Assembly: GCF_004337985.1 (NCBI RefSeq)
Contig: NC_043741.1
Span: 7,668,032 to 7,732,031 of the forward strand
Length of the DNA stretch: 64,000 nt
DNA from: Pyricularia pennisetigena
Taxonomy: Eukaryota > Ascomycota > Sordariomycetes > Magnaporthales > Pyriculariaceae
Direction: 5' to 3'
The notes below the pieces were generated by a model, which was not told the DNA's origin, made no database searches, and saw nothing but the letters and a program-made list of their open reading frames with translations. The position numbers and the translations under genes are program-made. This document shows, in pieces, positions 1 to 11,020 of this stretch (its first letter is position 1; each line of letters opens with the position of its first letter).

Positions 1-265
1 AGGTTCCCTCTTGCCAATATTCCTCCACCCAGAGGGGGGGCAGCCTACTGCGATACGTGCAGCCTAGTATGACACTTGCAGTAATAATGGTGCAGCAATT
101 ATGGCGCGATTCAATGCATCCAAGACGGGGTCCGAATCATACAACAGATACGGGCGTTAATATTTTGTAAACCGTCCCGGGGCTGTTGTCATATCTGCCT
201 GGCAGACAGGGTCTCTACGCATAAGTCAAAGTGTTTTGCGCTGTTTTTAGCTTAATCTTGCGGCA

Positions 266-268
<3 letters not shown>

Positions 269-299
<31 letters not shown>
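269..299. repeat. Poly(A) run, 31 nt
   Basis: An uninterrupted run of 31 A residues. It could be a retroposed poly(A) tail, but no source gene is visible to its left; its length may also be inexact because of sequencing. Confidence 0.9.
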
Positions 300-302
<3 letters not shown>

Positions 303-1289
303 TGGATAAAACAACAACCCCCCACCGCTCGCCATAATGGATGGCAACCTGCTTACCTACTGGGGAAAGGACGTACGTCACCATGGTTGGTGGTTTCCAA
401 GGGTCTGGCATGCAGCCCGGAAGAAAGTGGAGAAAAAGGGTCCTGCCAGGACACAACGGCAACTGAACCCAAGCTTGGCAAAGCAACAGTCAACTGTTTA
501 CTCATAACTAGGCGCTAGGTAACGGTAAACGATACGTAGGCAGGCGGTTCGATTCTTGGGTCGGGTGGTCCAACACTGCAACTCCTGAGATAGCGGCAGA
601 AGCTGCGTTAGTGGTACATATCGTTACTGTACGGATCCACACCCAAAAGGGCAACTAACTGAGTGTACTGTGGTAAAAGGCCAAATGAAAGAAAAACCTG
701 CTTAGTGGTACACCCAAGAAAGACGTTGAAGGAAGATTGCATATCTTGGCGCATCAACGTATCAATTCGCCGCGTCAGCCTCAAAAGAAGCTTGAAACTC
801 CTATTGCCGGTAGCCGGTGAATAGATGGAAGAATCGGCTGCCAAGCTGCCTTTGTCCGCTCGTCTATTCCGTTCCTTCCACCCGTACGCCCGCGAGCAGG
901 ACCGATAAAAAAAGAACTAGGGATGCCTAACCGCCCGGCGCCGCCGCGACCCGTAATGTACAGTGTCAGGGCATAGTACGTCGGAAGGATCTTGGCCCGC
1001 GCCGCAGTTGCACGGTCCATGGCGCAACCGGGTGATACCAAGATCAGTAAGCAGATCGCTCCTTGAGCAGATTGACACACAAAAAGCCCTGACAGGTCCT
1101 AGCGGGGTGATACAAGTACTACTGATGTTAACTAGACTCGGCAGGCTTCTTTCTGATGTTCTAGTCTTCCCCTGGTGAGTGAAGCCAATCGACTCGAGAA
1201 TGTTTTATGCATTAGCGCTAGTGTTTGGAGGGGCACATCCTTTGTCTATCAGGCAGACTAGGGTATGAAAGAAGATATTAGGCATATGT

Positions 1290-1318
1290 GCTTGCTTGCT
1301 TGCTTGCTTGCTTGCTTG
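1290..1318. repeat. (CTTG)n tetranucleotide repeat
   Basis: About seven perfect copies of CTTG. A similar but shorter array on the opposite strand (GCAAGCAAGCAAGCAGGCAG) lies near 3703-3722. No gene overlaps either. Confidence 0.9.
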
Positions 1319-2051
1319 GCTGGTTGGAACCTTCGTCAGAGTGCATCTATCATACATATGCTGCCCGCTGCTCTCAAGGCTGTTTCCTCCCAGGAGATGT
1401 TCTTTTTTTGGTGGGGTTACTACTGAAAAGGGGGGTGAGGGGCAGATCGACGTCACTGCGGGCCGTTCTGTGGGACACTGTACTGCATGTTGCCGCTTCA
1501 CCGTAGACTCAAAGCACGACTCGGGCATCCCAGACAGTGTCAATTAATCGCTCGCTCTCCGCGGACCTTGGGCGGCTAGACAGGACAGACCTGACCAGAC
1601 CAGACCATTGCGCAATTTTGGTTTTTTTTGATTTGTTACTCATCTTGATACAAAAAAATTCAAAAGTTAGCCTGAGTGGGATTATCATAGCAAAAAAAAA
1701 AAAAAACATCACACGATTCACTGCTTACTATTTCATCAATACAAGCCAATCACACTGTTGATCTCAACTAGAAACACTATAGTGCACAGGCAGACCCTGA
1801 CTATCGCCCGCAGAGCCGCCCACTCCTGGCGAGTAAATTGTTACCAATATGGTTTGGTGCTAATTACTGCATGTGGTACTCACCTCACTCTGCAGCGCCG
1901 ATCAATAGTGTGGATTACTTGACGGTTAGTCTGACCTTGATTGTTATGTTACACTATTTTTTTTTTTTTTTTCTCGTCTCCTTCCATACCCCCCCGCCAT
2001 TTGGATGGCGACACACTAAGCCATGGCTTCGGAACCTACGTCTTGTCAGAC

Positions 2052-2071
2052 AGCTAGCTAGCTAGCTAGCT
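2052..2071. repeat. (AGCT)n tetranucleotide repeat
   Basis: Five copies of the self-complementary unit AGCT in non-coding sequence. Confidence 0.85.
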
Positions 2072-2253
2072 GCACGCGTCGAGCATACAGTATAGTACAG
2101 TACTGTAGCTCGCTCTTAGCTGTATGCCGATCAATTTGAAGCTCCGTTCCGCAAACAACAACAACAGCAACAACCACACCAGACACGGTGCCGTCGTCCC
2201 ACATTCGGATCAACTGTGTAGCCGGGCTGTTATGCAACAAATCCCCCCCCAAT

Positions 2254-2284
2254 CTGCCCTGCCCTGCCCTGCCCTGCCCTGCCC
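2254..2284. repeat. (CTGCC)n pentanucleotide repeat
   Basis: About six copies of CTGCC in non-coding sequence, following a short run of C residues. Confidence 0.85.
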
Positions 2285-3485
2285 ACGCACCTCGCTTTGC
2301 TCCCCTTGCTGGCCATCGACATAAGCCAAACTCGCTACTGTATACACTGCACGCACCTAAATGTCAAACTTGACGAGCGCGAGTCAGAACATCTACCACA
2401 ACCACATGGGTTCCGCCAAGTGCCTCATCCAGTTTTGGCCGTCCAATGGCGTCAGGCTTGTCCGACGACGTCACACCAAAGAGGGTCTCAACCTGCTTGT
2501 GGTGCGGACCAAGAGTCGTGCTTTGGGGCTGGCATCTCCCTTCCACGGCTTGATGTGATGTTGGACCACGGCCGGCATGCGGCGAAAAATAGCTACCAAA
2601 ACGTAATTTACTACTGCCACAACGGTACGCATACGCATTTAGAGTTTCGAAGTAACGCTTGCTGTCGGATCGTTCCCAATGACATAGGTACCTTAACATA
2701 CTACCCGGACGACCCGCCCGCTCCTAGGGCCATGATGGATTTGCGCATCAGGTCTTGGCCCCTGAACAAGTCTCGTAGCTCAGCCTCAGCCGCATCCGGC
2801 TTTTTTCTTGTCCTTTGTTTTTCTCCTGATCGCTGGTTTTGCCCTTGTTGTTCTTTCTTTAGCTCTGATGATACTCCACCGAGGGGAAAAAAATTTATTT
2901 CTAAAAATTAATCACACCAACAGATTTACACAAGGTCCATGATTTGTTGCTTTCTTTGCTGTGCTGATCAAGCCAACAGCCAAAACACCGGACGGGAGAT
3001 TTAGGCACACCGTTGGAAATTTACCAACCTCGCACGGTTAGACGGTGCCTGTCGGAATCGGCGAAAAGAACAAATCAAAACGGGCCTATGGAAGATGCAG
3101 ATCGATTCTTCATCCGCCAACCAGTAGCCATGGTCGCCCATTCTTCGGCAGGGCAATCTTTATCGGGGTTAAACCCAAGTGGAAATGATAATCGTTGCCG
3201 TATGCACCAGAGGGAAAAAAAAAAAAAAAAAAGTCGCCAACAAAACCCCTTGTATTTTTTACCGCTAGGCAAAATCCTTGCAATGGCTCACTGTGTGAAA
3301 ATTCTTATTAAGACGAAAAAAAAAAAAATACCAACCGGCCTTGCATCATAGCTCGGCCTACCCACCAGGATATACCCACAACCGTCTATCTGAGATTGTT
3401 TTTATCCCGCACGCTGATGAATCTCGTCCTATCAAGTCCCTGCTCCCCACAAAGCAGGACGGACTCGAATAAGTCTTGGATGTGG

Positions 3486-3511
3486 AAAAAAAAAAAAAAA
3501 AAAAAAAAAAA
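3486..3511. repeat. Poly(A) run, 26 nt
   Basis: Uninterrupted A run in non-coding sequence about 580 bp upstream of the HAD phosphatase gene. Confidence 0.9.
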
Positions 3512-4087
3512 CTCGTTCATGTTGGCGGTTCCACATTTTCGGGCGCCCTCCTTGCCCTGACCCTGTCGCTCCCAATTCTCTCCTGTCCCTGCTCCCCCTG
3601 GGGCGAGCTTATCGAAAACCCGCGCCTTGCTGCTTGCTTGGTCTTGTCTGGGATATTTGCGTGGCACCAAAAGCGTCCACAGTGAGAATGATAGCAAATC
3701 AGGCAAGCAAGCAAGCAGGCAGACGTAGGGGTGTTGCATGGTTTGAACCATCTCTCTTTGTGACAATCTCTCGGGTATAAGTAGATGTCCGCCAGACCCA
3801 AAACAAACCCCAGAAAACATCACTTCATTCTCCAGTTTCTTCCCCATATCATACGCTAGCATCTTTCATGATTCAAGTATACCAGATTTCTGCTCGCCTT
3901 TCAACATAGCTAGCTTGAAAGACCAACATCGTCACCAGTATCGTCATCATATTCTATAACGTCACCGGGTCTTCTCGAGCACCTTAAGAAGGACTCGCGT
4001 TTTCCACAACAACACTCTTCTTTTTGTTTTTCTCTATCGTCAACATCCCTAACCACCACCTACACCACAAACAACCAAACCAACAAC

Positions 4088-4497
4088 ATGTCGTCCCAAC
4101 CGCAAAGACCCGCCGGCCCCGTGAGGTCCCAGTCGGCCAGCAGCTTCGCTGGTGCCTTCGACGTCGCCCGTCACAAACTCGACAAGCAGCTCGACAAGGA
4201 GATGCGCAACGAGCTCAAGAACCTCACCCTCGTAGAATCAGACTCCTCCACACCGACCAGCCCCGGATCCTTGGCATCGGATTCGGGCTCCGGCACCCCC
4301 AACAGCCCCGGAACGCCCTTGACTGCCGCCCTCACACCCCTCACAGATCCGGATGTCGCTGAGGAGTTTGCGTTTGCTTTCGACATTGACGGCGTCCTCA
4401 TTCGCGGAGGCAAGGTCATCCCGGAGGCGGTCGAGGCCATGAAGGTCCTGAACGGCGAGAACAAGTATGGAGTCAAGGTGTAAGTGTAAAAAAAAAG

Positions 4498-4532
<35 letters not shown>

Positions 4533-5642
4533 AGTGGGAAAAACCATCCCCGATTGCTCCCCACCTGTCACCACAAAAAGGAAAGCACAGTCTACTGACA
4601 CCGTTCCCCACAAATTAGACCGTACATCTTCCTCACCAACGGCGGCGGCAAGACCGAGGCCGAGCGCTGCAAGGACCTCTCGGCCCAGCTCGAGATCGAG
4701 GTGTCTACCGGCCAGTTCATCTGCGGCCACACGCCTATGAAGGAGCTGGCTGAAGAGCACCGCACCGTCCTGGTCGTCGGCGGCGAGGGTGAGAAGTGCC
4801 GCGAGGTGGCCGAGGGCTACGGGTTCCGGGACGTCATCACCCCCGGTGACATCATCAAGGCCAACGCGGCCACGGCGCCCTTCCGCAAGCTCACCCCTCA
4901 GGAGCACTCCAACTCGCGCGACCTGCTGGCCCGCACCGGCGGCGACCTGTCCAAGATCGTCATCGAGGCCGTCTTTGTCTTTGCCGACAGCCGCGACTGG
5001 GCCAGCGACCTGCAGATCATCATCGACGTCGCCATGAGCAAGGGCGGTCGCCTCGAGACAAGGTCCGAGACCTTTGACGAGGGCCCCCCAGTCTACTTCA
5101 GCCACAACGACACCCTCTGGGCCGCGCAGCACGAGCACGCCCGCCTGGGCATGGGCGCCCTCCGCCGCATCGTCGAGGTCGTCTTCTCCGACGTCACCGG
5201 CGGCAAGGGCACCCTCCGCGCGCACTCGTTCGGCAAGCCCCAGGTTCCCACCTTTGAGTTCGCCACGCGTCTGCTGCAGCGCTGGCGCGAGGACCGCCAC
5301 GGCCTCACCTCTGGCGCGCCCCCACCCGAGACCGTCTACTTTGTCGGCGACACCCCGGAGAGCGACATCCGTGGCACCAACGCCATGGACGCCGTCAGCG
5401 ACAACGAGTGGTACTCGATCCTGGTCAAGACTGGCGTCTACCAGGACGGCACCGTGCCCAAGTACGTGCCCCGCGCCACCGTCGACACCGTCCTCGACGC
5501 CGTCAACCACGGCATCGAGAGGGAGATGGAGAGGCGGAAGGCCGCGGCGCTGGCCGCACCGGCTATTGCGCCCGAGAAGATGGCGAAGATGCAGCTGACT
5601 GGGCAGGAGAATCCTGTTGAGCACCTCGAGGTGGTTGCATGA
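4088..5642 (+). CDS. CECR5-like HAD-superfamily (subclass IIA) hydrolase
   Basis: Two exons, 4088-4479 and 4619-5642, join to 471 codons; the intron has a GTAAGT donor and a TAG acceptor and splits a valine codon. Residues 1-90 are Ser/Thr/Pro-rich and look disordered. HAD motif I (DIDGVL, residues 99-104) gives the two catalytic aspartates. Motif II is the FLTNGGGKT segment just after the splice, and motif IV is GDTPESD with GDT at 374-376. This order and spacing match the subclass IIA family that includes human CECR5 and fungal mitochondrial or cytosolic homologues (family knowledge). The fungal substrate is not established. The start is chosen because the ATG follows a CAAC-rich leader and no upstream in-frame ATG is nearby. 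The C-terminal 40 residues are basic and alanine-rich, outside the catalytic core. Phosphatase chemistry is inferred from the motifs. Confidence 0.9.
4501..4529. repeat. (CA)n microsatellite inside the intron
   Basis: About 14 CA dinucleotides lie 20 bp downstream of the splice donor at 4480, followed by unique sequence up to the acceptor at 4618. Length variation here would change the intron size but not the protein. Confidence 0.9.
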
Positions 5643-6361
5643 AGGAGGGAGGCGAGACCTTCATTTTTCCTTTTGTCCTCTCGGTGGTTTCCAGTTGGTC
5701 TTCACTTCAGTCTTGATACCACGACGGTCTTGCCCACGGTGGCAGACCGCGATTTACCATCGCTCGTTCGATTTGATGTTTTTTTTATCTTTTTATTCTT
5801 CTCGCTTCTTTTTTCTTCTTTTTTGCATGTTTCACGACGCACGAAGCGGAGATCATCGGGTAATGGACTCAAAAAATATTTCTTTTGGGTTATTGGCTTT
5901 GGGTTACTACAGGATAGACAACAGATTATGTTAGAATCGGAGTTTTATATATTGGGTAACTTTTGCTCACCTGTCCTAATTGCATTCAGTGACTTGCACA
6001 TATGGAATGTCACAATTATGATTCATCCCCGACGATGGTAGCACATTCATTATGTAGCTTGGTTCGCCACTACACCATGCCTTATGTTTGGGTTTCCGCA
6101 AATGTTTAATCCGTAAACGTTGTGATATTTGGGTCCTTCAGTTGCCGGCCAAGCCAATCTTGGACATCGAGTGTTGAACCGCCAATATATGAATGCGAAA
6201 TGAAGGCCAAGTTGACCCAATACGCCAGTTCCACAAATGACGAGAGAGGGATATCGTACGTGGTCGAGGTCGTCGGATCGTAACGCCGAGGTTTAGTACA
6301 ACGGAAAATCGAGAGATAGTAGCCGGCACGTAGACACCATCGAGAGCGGCAAGGTGGCTCC
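5643..6361. other. Convergent 3' intergenic region
   Basis: This separates the HAD phosphatase gene from the oppositely oriented XRCC2-like gene. It holds T-rich tracts (5780-5825) consistent with 3' untranslated sequence and no supportable gene. Confidence 0.6.
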
Positions 6362-7521
6362 TTACGACTCCCCAAAGCCAAACCCACCCCAAACACTCCC
6401 GGCCTTCCACCCAGCCTCTTCGACCGCCCGCCTGCGCCGCTCCCGCTCCACCAGCGCCTCTTCGACGCTCATACCAAGCCCGAATCCAGGAATCTCCTCT
6501 CTCTCAACACGCAGCCAGCCTCTCGGGCCCGCAACGACGTCCACCACCGCCGAGGCGGCCCCATCCTCACCATCCCCGGCAGCAGCGGCGGCAGCACCGA
6601 CGGCGCCACCAACTACAACAGTCCCCCACCACTCTCGAGCGCCACTACCATGCCGGCCGTACACGAGATGCTGCTCTGCGATGGCAACGGCAGCACGGAT
6701 CACGGCCGACTGCGGGCCCGAGGTGCGGGCAGGCCGGTGAACGTGCACGTGGGCAAGGTCTGCGGGCGTAGGCCTGGTAGTGACGCTGTTTTTGTCGTCT
6801 GATGGAGACGACGACCAGGGAGTGCACTGCAGGACGCGAACGGGGTCGAAACGGCCGTCGAGATCGACGACGACGACGGCCTTGCTGTGCGGCGGTGCGA
6901 TCAGGGTCGCGATCAGGAGGTGCAACAGGGCGAGGTGGCGGCCCGAGATGGACACGAGGGCTGAGCCGGTCGCGCGGGCATGGCGGGCTGCTAGGTCATT
7001 CAAAGGTGCGATCGGGAAGGTTTTTGGTTGTGGTCCCCTGCGTTTGCTGTCGGGGGTAGTTGTTATCGATGTAGATTGCGGGTTTGGGCCCGTCACAGGG
7101 TGTGTTTCTGCATCGAGGACGGCGATGGATACACGAAGTGAATTGAGTATCTGGATGAAGAGTTAATAATTATAAGAGAATGTTCTTAATTTTCATAGAA
7201 AAAGCATGGGTGTACAATTTGGTAAAGTTTTTCTTGTCTTGGCCTTGTCAAAATATGCTTATTCGAAGAATGGTTGTTGAAACAAAGAAAAAAAAAAAAC
7301 AATTGCTCATCCTTTCCATTTCTCCAACCACTAACGTCATCGACATCGACATTCACGTCGTCGAGACATCATCGACTCCAACTCACCTACTCAAAACAGC
7401 TCTAGGGAAAAACCAAGAGTATACCAAATGATTATAGAAGAGGGGCAAATCTTACCTCTTCAAGCGTCGTCTCCTCAATCTCCCCCAGCATTCTGGCGCC
7501 GGTAGATCCGACCGCCGTCAT
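6362..7521 (-). CDS. XRCC2/Rad51-like recombination protein with degenerate Walker A
   Basis: My model joins exon 1 (7521-7456) to exon 2 (7150-6362) across a 305-bp intron with GTAAGA donor and CAG acceptor, both in phase 0, giving 284 aa. The short exon 1 encodes a Leu/Glu-rich start, followed by an isoleucine/leucine helix. A RecA-fold core follows: a hydrophobic strand at the Walker A position, but with SGRHLALLHLL and no GKT, and then a Walker B-like strand VVVVDLDGRFD. Further on are REWWGTVVVGG and a C-terminal GWLRVEREE...VWGGFGF block. From family knowledge, this combination resembles fungal XRCC2-type Rad51 paralogues involved in recombinational repair in the nucleus. The missing Walker A lysine suggests little or no ATP hydrolysis, if the model is right. 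Exon 1 is the least certain part; an additional small exon in the long intron is possible. Confidence 0.5.
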
Positions 7522-7596
7522 CGTTACACAAAGGACCAAAAATACCAAGAAAGAGATCGAATTCTTTTTCTATTTTATTTTTTATTTTTTTCCGAT
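7522..7596. promoter_or_regulatory. 75-bp shared divergent promoter (XRCC2-like / som1)
   Basis: Only 75 bp separate the two divergent start codons. Next to the som1 ATG the segment is a T/A-rich tract (about 7560-7592). Both genes must begin transcription within or upstream of this short interval, so shared control is likely; no specific factor site is recognised. Confidence 0.55.
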
Positions 7597-8108
7597 ATGC
7601 CGCAGATAACGGCCTTTCAAGCCGCCAAGCTCCCCGATGCGGTGCAGGTCAACGAGGAGGGCAAGAAGCGAAAGCCGCCGGCCGGAGGTTCTGCTCCGCC
7701 CAACCACAGGATCGATCTGCGGCGCGACTGCGAGCTCATGTCCATGCTCCAGCACAGCTGCGAGGTTGCGAGGCCCAACGAGCCTGGGTCGGTAGTCACG
7801 TGCTGGCCGGTGAGGCGTCTATTTCGGAGGTGAGTTGTTTTCTTTTCCGTTGAGTTTAATTTGATTTCTTGTTTCTACTTTTTTTTTTTTTTTGCTGAAC
7901 CATGGCTCTTTAGCTGGGCGATACTAACGAATGATTCCTTCGATCCAGATGTCAAGACAGAAAGGGCCCGTTCATGGTTGAGACAACGGCATGGGAGGGG
8001 TTCGACGGCTGTCCTGCCGAAAACCCGAAAGGCCTCGTACACGCTGGAGACGGCAAGCAGCCAGTGGTCGGGAAATCTTCGGCATGGCATAAAGCGTACT
8101 GGAGTTGA
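7597..8108 (+). CDS. som1: Mitochondrial inner membrane protease subunit Som1
   Basis: Exons 7597-7829 and 7949-8108 give 130 aa. The intron has a GTGAGT donor, an ACTAAC branch site near 7923 and a CAG acceptor, and splits an arginine codon. The conserved core reads CELMSMLQHSC, then TCWPVRRLFRRC, then an acidic/aromatic FMVETTAWEG segment. These paired cysteines and the CWP..RLFRRC motif are characteristic of fungal Som1 (family knowledge). Som1 works with the Imp1/Imp2 inner membrane peptidase, facing the intermembrane space, which removes sorting signals from imported and mitochondrially made proteins. The N-terminal 40 residues are Lys/Pro-rich and there is no obvious cleavable presequence, as expected for a small twin-cysteine intermembrane-space protein. 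Two further genes for mitochondrial proteins follow immediately. Confidence 0.88.
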
Positions 8109-8614
8109 AATACCTACTATGACCTAAAGTAGCACTCTGCAATATGGATCCCATCGTCGTCGATCGTCTGTGTCTGCTGGGCCAACCCAGGCCTAGTTTC
8201 ACCGTGTGCTATATGGTCAAGTGGGTATTTATGCATCGTTTCCCCTAGGCTTTCTTTCATATATCAAGTAGCCCACTCCAGATGACTCTCGCTGCCAGTC
8301 GTGGACGCGTCCTGACAGCTCTATGCCGTCATGGCCCAACGAGGTACATCCCTCTCTCCATGCCTTTCATCAACAAAAAAAGAGATACCCAACATAACAT
8401 CTGCATATTAAGTCACATACAAAACATCGGAACCTTGCGGTGAAGAGGATTGCACGAGGAGAAAGAAAAGTAAGGTTGCGTATTGCTTATGACTCCGTCT
8501 ATAGCTCTACCTCGCCAGCTGCGACACTCGGCAAACCCATCACGTCTATTCAATCACCCTCCCCACGAGCTGCTAATTTCGTCTTTTCGTCGTCACGCCC
8601 ACAATTCTACCCAA
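8109..8614. other. Convergent 3' region between som1 and cox9
   Basis: Tail-to-tail spacer of about 500 bp. I see no gene in it. Confidence 0.6.
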
Positions 8615-9230
8615 CTAAGCACGCGCAGCAGCCCTCTGGTCCTCAAGCTTCTTGTAGTAGTTGTCGCGCATGTTGGTGCGCGGGACGTGGTATCCGTACC
8701 TAAACCGTACCCGACAGTGGTTAGCAAATGGCACATGCCGGGTCGTCCAACCCCGTGAGACCCAATGGCTATTGCCTTGTCGAGGACAAAGCGATGGTTC
8801 ACGAAGGAGGTCATATGTAGTCGTCATACCAGTAGAGGCTGCCCATGGCAGTTCCAAGACCTTTATGGAGGAATAAATGTTAGCAATCCACGCATTGAAC
8901 GAAAAATGGCATGACGGCTGCCGTCTAGCTCGGCAAAATGCCTGTAGCCCGTAAAGCCTCCGCCAACTGATCCGAGTTTTATTTCGTGAGGAGACACGTA
9001 CTGAGACCAATTGAAAGGTCGAGGATGAGGCCCCTACGGAGCATCTACATTAGAGTCACCAAAGCCCGCGTTAGCTTGCCAATTCCATCTCAATCCAGAG
9101 ACCAGCGGCCGACTTTGGGATCGCGCTGGTGTCGAGGCCCAATCGCGACCGGCCCCAATTCGCACGCCTGGTTGGTAGAGAGAATGCTGCCTTGATGCAG
9201 ACGTACACCAACGATGGGCTTGATGGCCAT
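8615..9230 (-). CDS. cox9: Cytochrome c oxidase subunit VIIa (Cox9-type)
   Basis: Four exons on the minus strand (9230-9207, 9044-9002, 8860-8830, 8699-8615) join to exactly 60 aa. The three introns have donors GTACGT, GTACGT and GTATGA, acceptors TAG, AAG and TAG, and branch sites of the form GCTAAC. The protein begins MAIKPIVG, continues with MLRRGLILDL, then a single membrane helix (SIGLSLGTAMGSLYW) and the C-terminal WYGYHVPRTNMRDNYYKKLE. This order, length and the YGYHVP motif match the fungal VIIa/Cox9 subunit of complex IV (yeast Cox9 is about 59 aa), a nuclear-encoded inner-membrane protein. The exons are very small, and only the last would be found by a simple frame search. The gene is divergent from mrpl22, which also makes a mitochondrial protein. 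Confidence 0.9.
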
Positions 9231-9737
9231 TTTGTCAATTGATCGGTCGCTGATTCTTCGATGGCTTTTTTTTTCGATCGGGCAACTGGGTTGCGTGAGG
9301 TGGGGTTGCTGGTTCGGTTCGATTGCGGTCGGTTTTCTAGATGGGATTGAAAGCTTCAATCCAAGTTCTTTCCCGAGTGGTCTGACGATGCTTCGGCAAC
9401 AGCAAGGCTAGTGGGTGGAGCTCTCGCTGGGAACAGCTATCGCACGTGACTTTACCAGTAAAGCTATCGGGACGCAGGTACCGATTGGTTCAATTGGCGA
9501 CAAGGGTGGGTGGTAATGGGCATTATGTCAGCAGCTGCGTCCGCCCAAAATTTTGGGAGCCGCGTTACCTTGAGCGGAAACGTTAAGACGTAGTACGGTC
9601 TGACGACGACGAGGAGGAGGAGCAAGAGGTGATTGAACAAAAACCCACCATCAGCAGCCGCACGGTCTCTGCTTAGGTCTCTTCGAGCAGTCGCGGCGAC
9701 AAGAAGAACAAGAAAAAAAACTAGGCGACAAGACACG
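9231..9737. promoter_or_regulatory. Divergent promoter region cox9 / mrpl22
   Basis: About 500 bp separate the two start codons. It contains a T-run and GATCGG-type direct repeats near 9237-9280 and a GACGACGACGAGGAGGAGG tract near 9602-9620. Both flanking genes encode mitochondrial proteins, so co-regulation is plausible but not shown. Confidence 0.45.
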
Positions 9738-11020
9738 ATGAGCTTACACCTCCCTACAAGGCGGGCTCTTGCAGCCGGTTGGTGTCCGCCCATCCACGTT
9801 TTCCTCTCCCAACGGCAGTGCTGCTACTTTGCAGCAAAGAATGGCCAGGGCACACATTGAAAAATCCCCCGTACCTCTAGTGTTAGCTAACCTCTTTCCG
9901 TCTGCCTCGACCGCCCCTTGCGCTTAGCCTGTACCGCCCGCCCAATATCGTGCCAGCAACAGCTCCGCAGCTTCTTTGGCAAGAAAAACTTCCTGAGGAG
10001 GACTTCTTCTCCCGAAAAGACCACCGAGTTCACCAGCCAATCCATTCAAGACGCCCTGAAGAGACAGCAAGACAAAGAGGCCGCGGACAGGGCCAACGCG
10101 GTCACCATCCAGCAGCGCCTCGGCCGCACAAAGCTAGGCAGTCAGTCCATCTTCGACGAGAAGGACGATGTCGAGGCCACAAACACCGCCGCCGAGGCCA
10201 CCAGCAGCGGTCAGCAGTCCGCTCCAGACACCCGCAAGCCCGGGACGATCCCGGGGCTCGTCAGGACGTACGAGGCCATGTGCCGCAGCACGGATCCGGA
10301 CCCGCGAGGCGACATGCGCTTTACGCGCAAGATGGTGACGCGCTACGTGAGCCGGGCCCTGGACCCCGAAGGCCGCGAGACTAAGGCCGAGCGACTGGCA
10401 CGCACCGAGCGGACCCTGACCTATCGGGGCCCCGTCTGGCGCCTCGCCCCCAAGAAGCACGTCAAGCTGGCCCGCCAGATCGCCGGCAGGACGGTCGACG
10501 ACGCCATGATCCAGATGCGCTTCTCCAAAAAGAAGTACGCCCGGGACATTGGCATCACGCTCGACGCCGCCAAGGACGAGGCCGCTGTTGTGGCCGGCAT
10601 GGGCATCAAAGAGCCGGCGGATGAGAAGTTCAAGCCCGAAAAGATCCAGCTCAAGGACGGCAAGTGGGTCACCATCACCGACCCCAACAAGCTGTACATT
10701 GAGCAGGCCTGGGTCAACAACGGAAGAAAGGTCTTTGCCGGCTTTGTTTACCCAGCCAGGAGAGCTCATATCCCCAAGTGGTCAATCCCGACCAGTAAGT
10801 AAAATAACCTCCTTGAGCTTTGTTGTCGGCGCGCCAGGTGTAGGACAACGCTTTTACTGACGACCTGTCTCTTGCAATAGACTTGAATCTTGTCCTCAAG
10901 GAGCAAAGGACACTCATCAGGGAGTACAAGGAGAGGAAGGCCAAGGAGGACGCGCGCAAGCCCTGGGTCCATCTGCCCAACAGACCGGTAACGACCCAGA
11001 GGCAACACTACTCGTGGTAA
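9738..11020 (+). CDS. mrpl22: Mitochondrial large-subunit ribosomal protein uL22m
   Basis: Three exons (9738-9777, 9928-10794, 10881-11020) give 348 aa. The second intron has a clear GTAAGT donor and TAG acceptor. The first has a clear acceptor and a GCTAAC branch site near 9886 but a weak donor (GTTGGT), so the exact end of exon 1 is the main doubt. The N-terminus (MSLHLPTRRALAA, then RSFFGKK) is basic and serine-rich, like a mitochondrial presequence. The body carries a uL22-type globular region (VKLARQIAGRTVDDAMIQM, then FSKKKYARDI) and a basic loop (VNNGRKVFAGFVYPARRAH). The end, with YKERK and a terminal HYSW, matches fungal MrpL22 proteins. uL22 lines the exit tunnel of the mitochondrial ribosome (family knowledge). 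Confidence 0.85.

Larger units (their letters stand above)
1..4087. other. Gene-poor region upstream of the HAD phosphatase gene
   Basis: I find no supportable gene here. Open frames are short, lack family resemblance, and many run through homopolymers. The stretch carries unusually long A/T runs (about 269-299, 1690-1706, 1958-1973, 3212-3230, 3315-3328, 3486-3511) and several short tandem repeats listed separately. The last 200 bp before the start at 4088 are pyrimidine-rich and then CAAC-rich, as expected for a fungal promoter and 5' leader. Confidence 0.5.

Noticed and set aside
2297..2911. A 204-codon open frame on the plus strand
   Set aside because: It begins inside a CTGCC repeat flank, has no recognisable domain or start context, and runs into low-complexity sequence; other frames are equally open here.
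3386..3862. A 158-codon minus-strand frame
   Set aside because: It includes a long poly-Phe stretch that is only the translated poly(A) run; no family resemblance.
4473..5624. A 383-codon minus-strand frame opposite the HAD phosphatase
   Set aside because: It is the complement shadow of GC-rich codons in a well-supported gene, and it crosses the CA repeat of the intron.
10134..10769. A 211-codon minus-strand frame opposite mrpl22
   Set aside because: Shadow of the real gene; no motif of its own.
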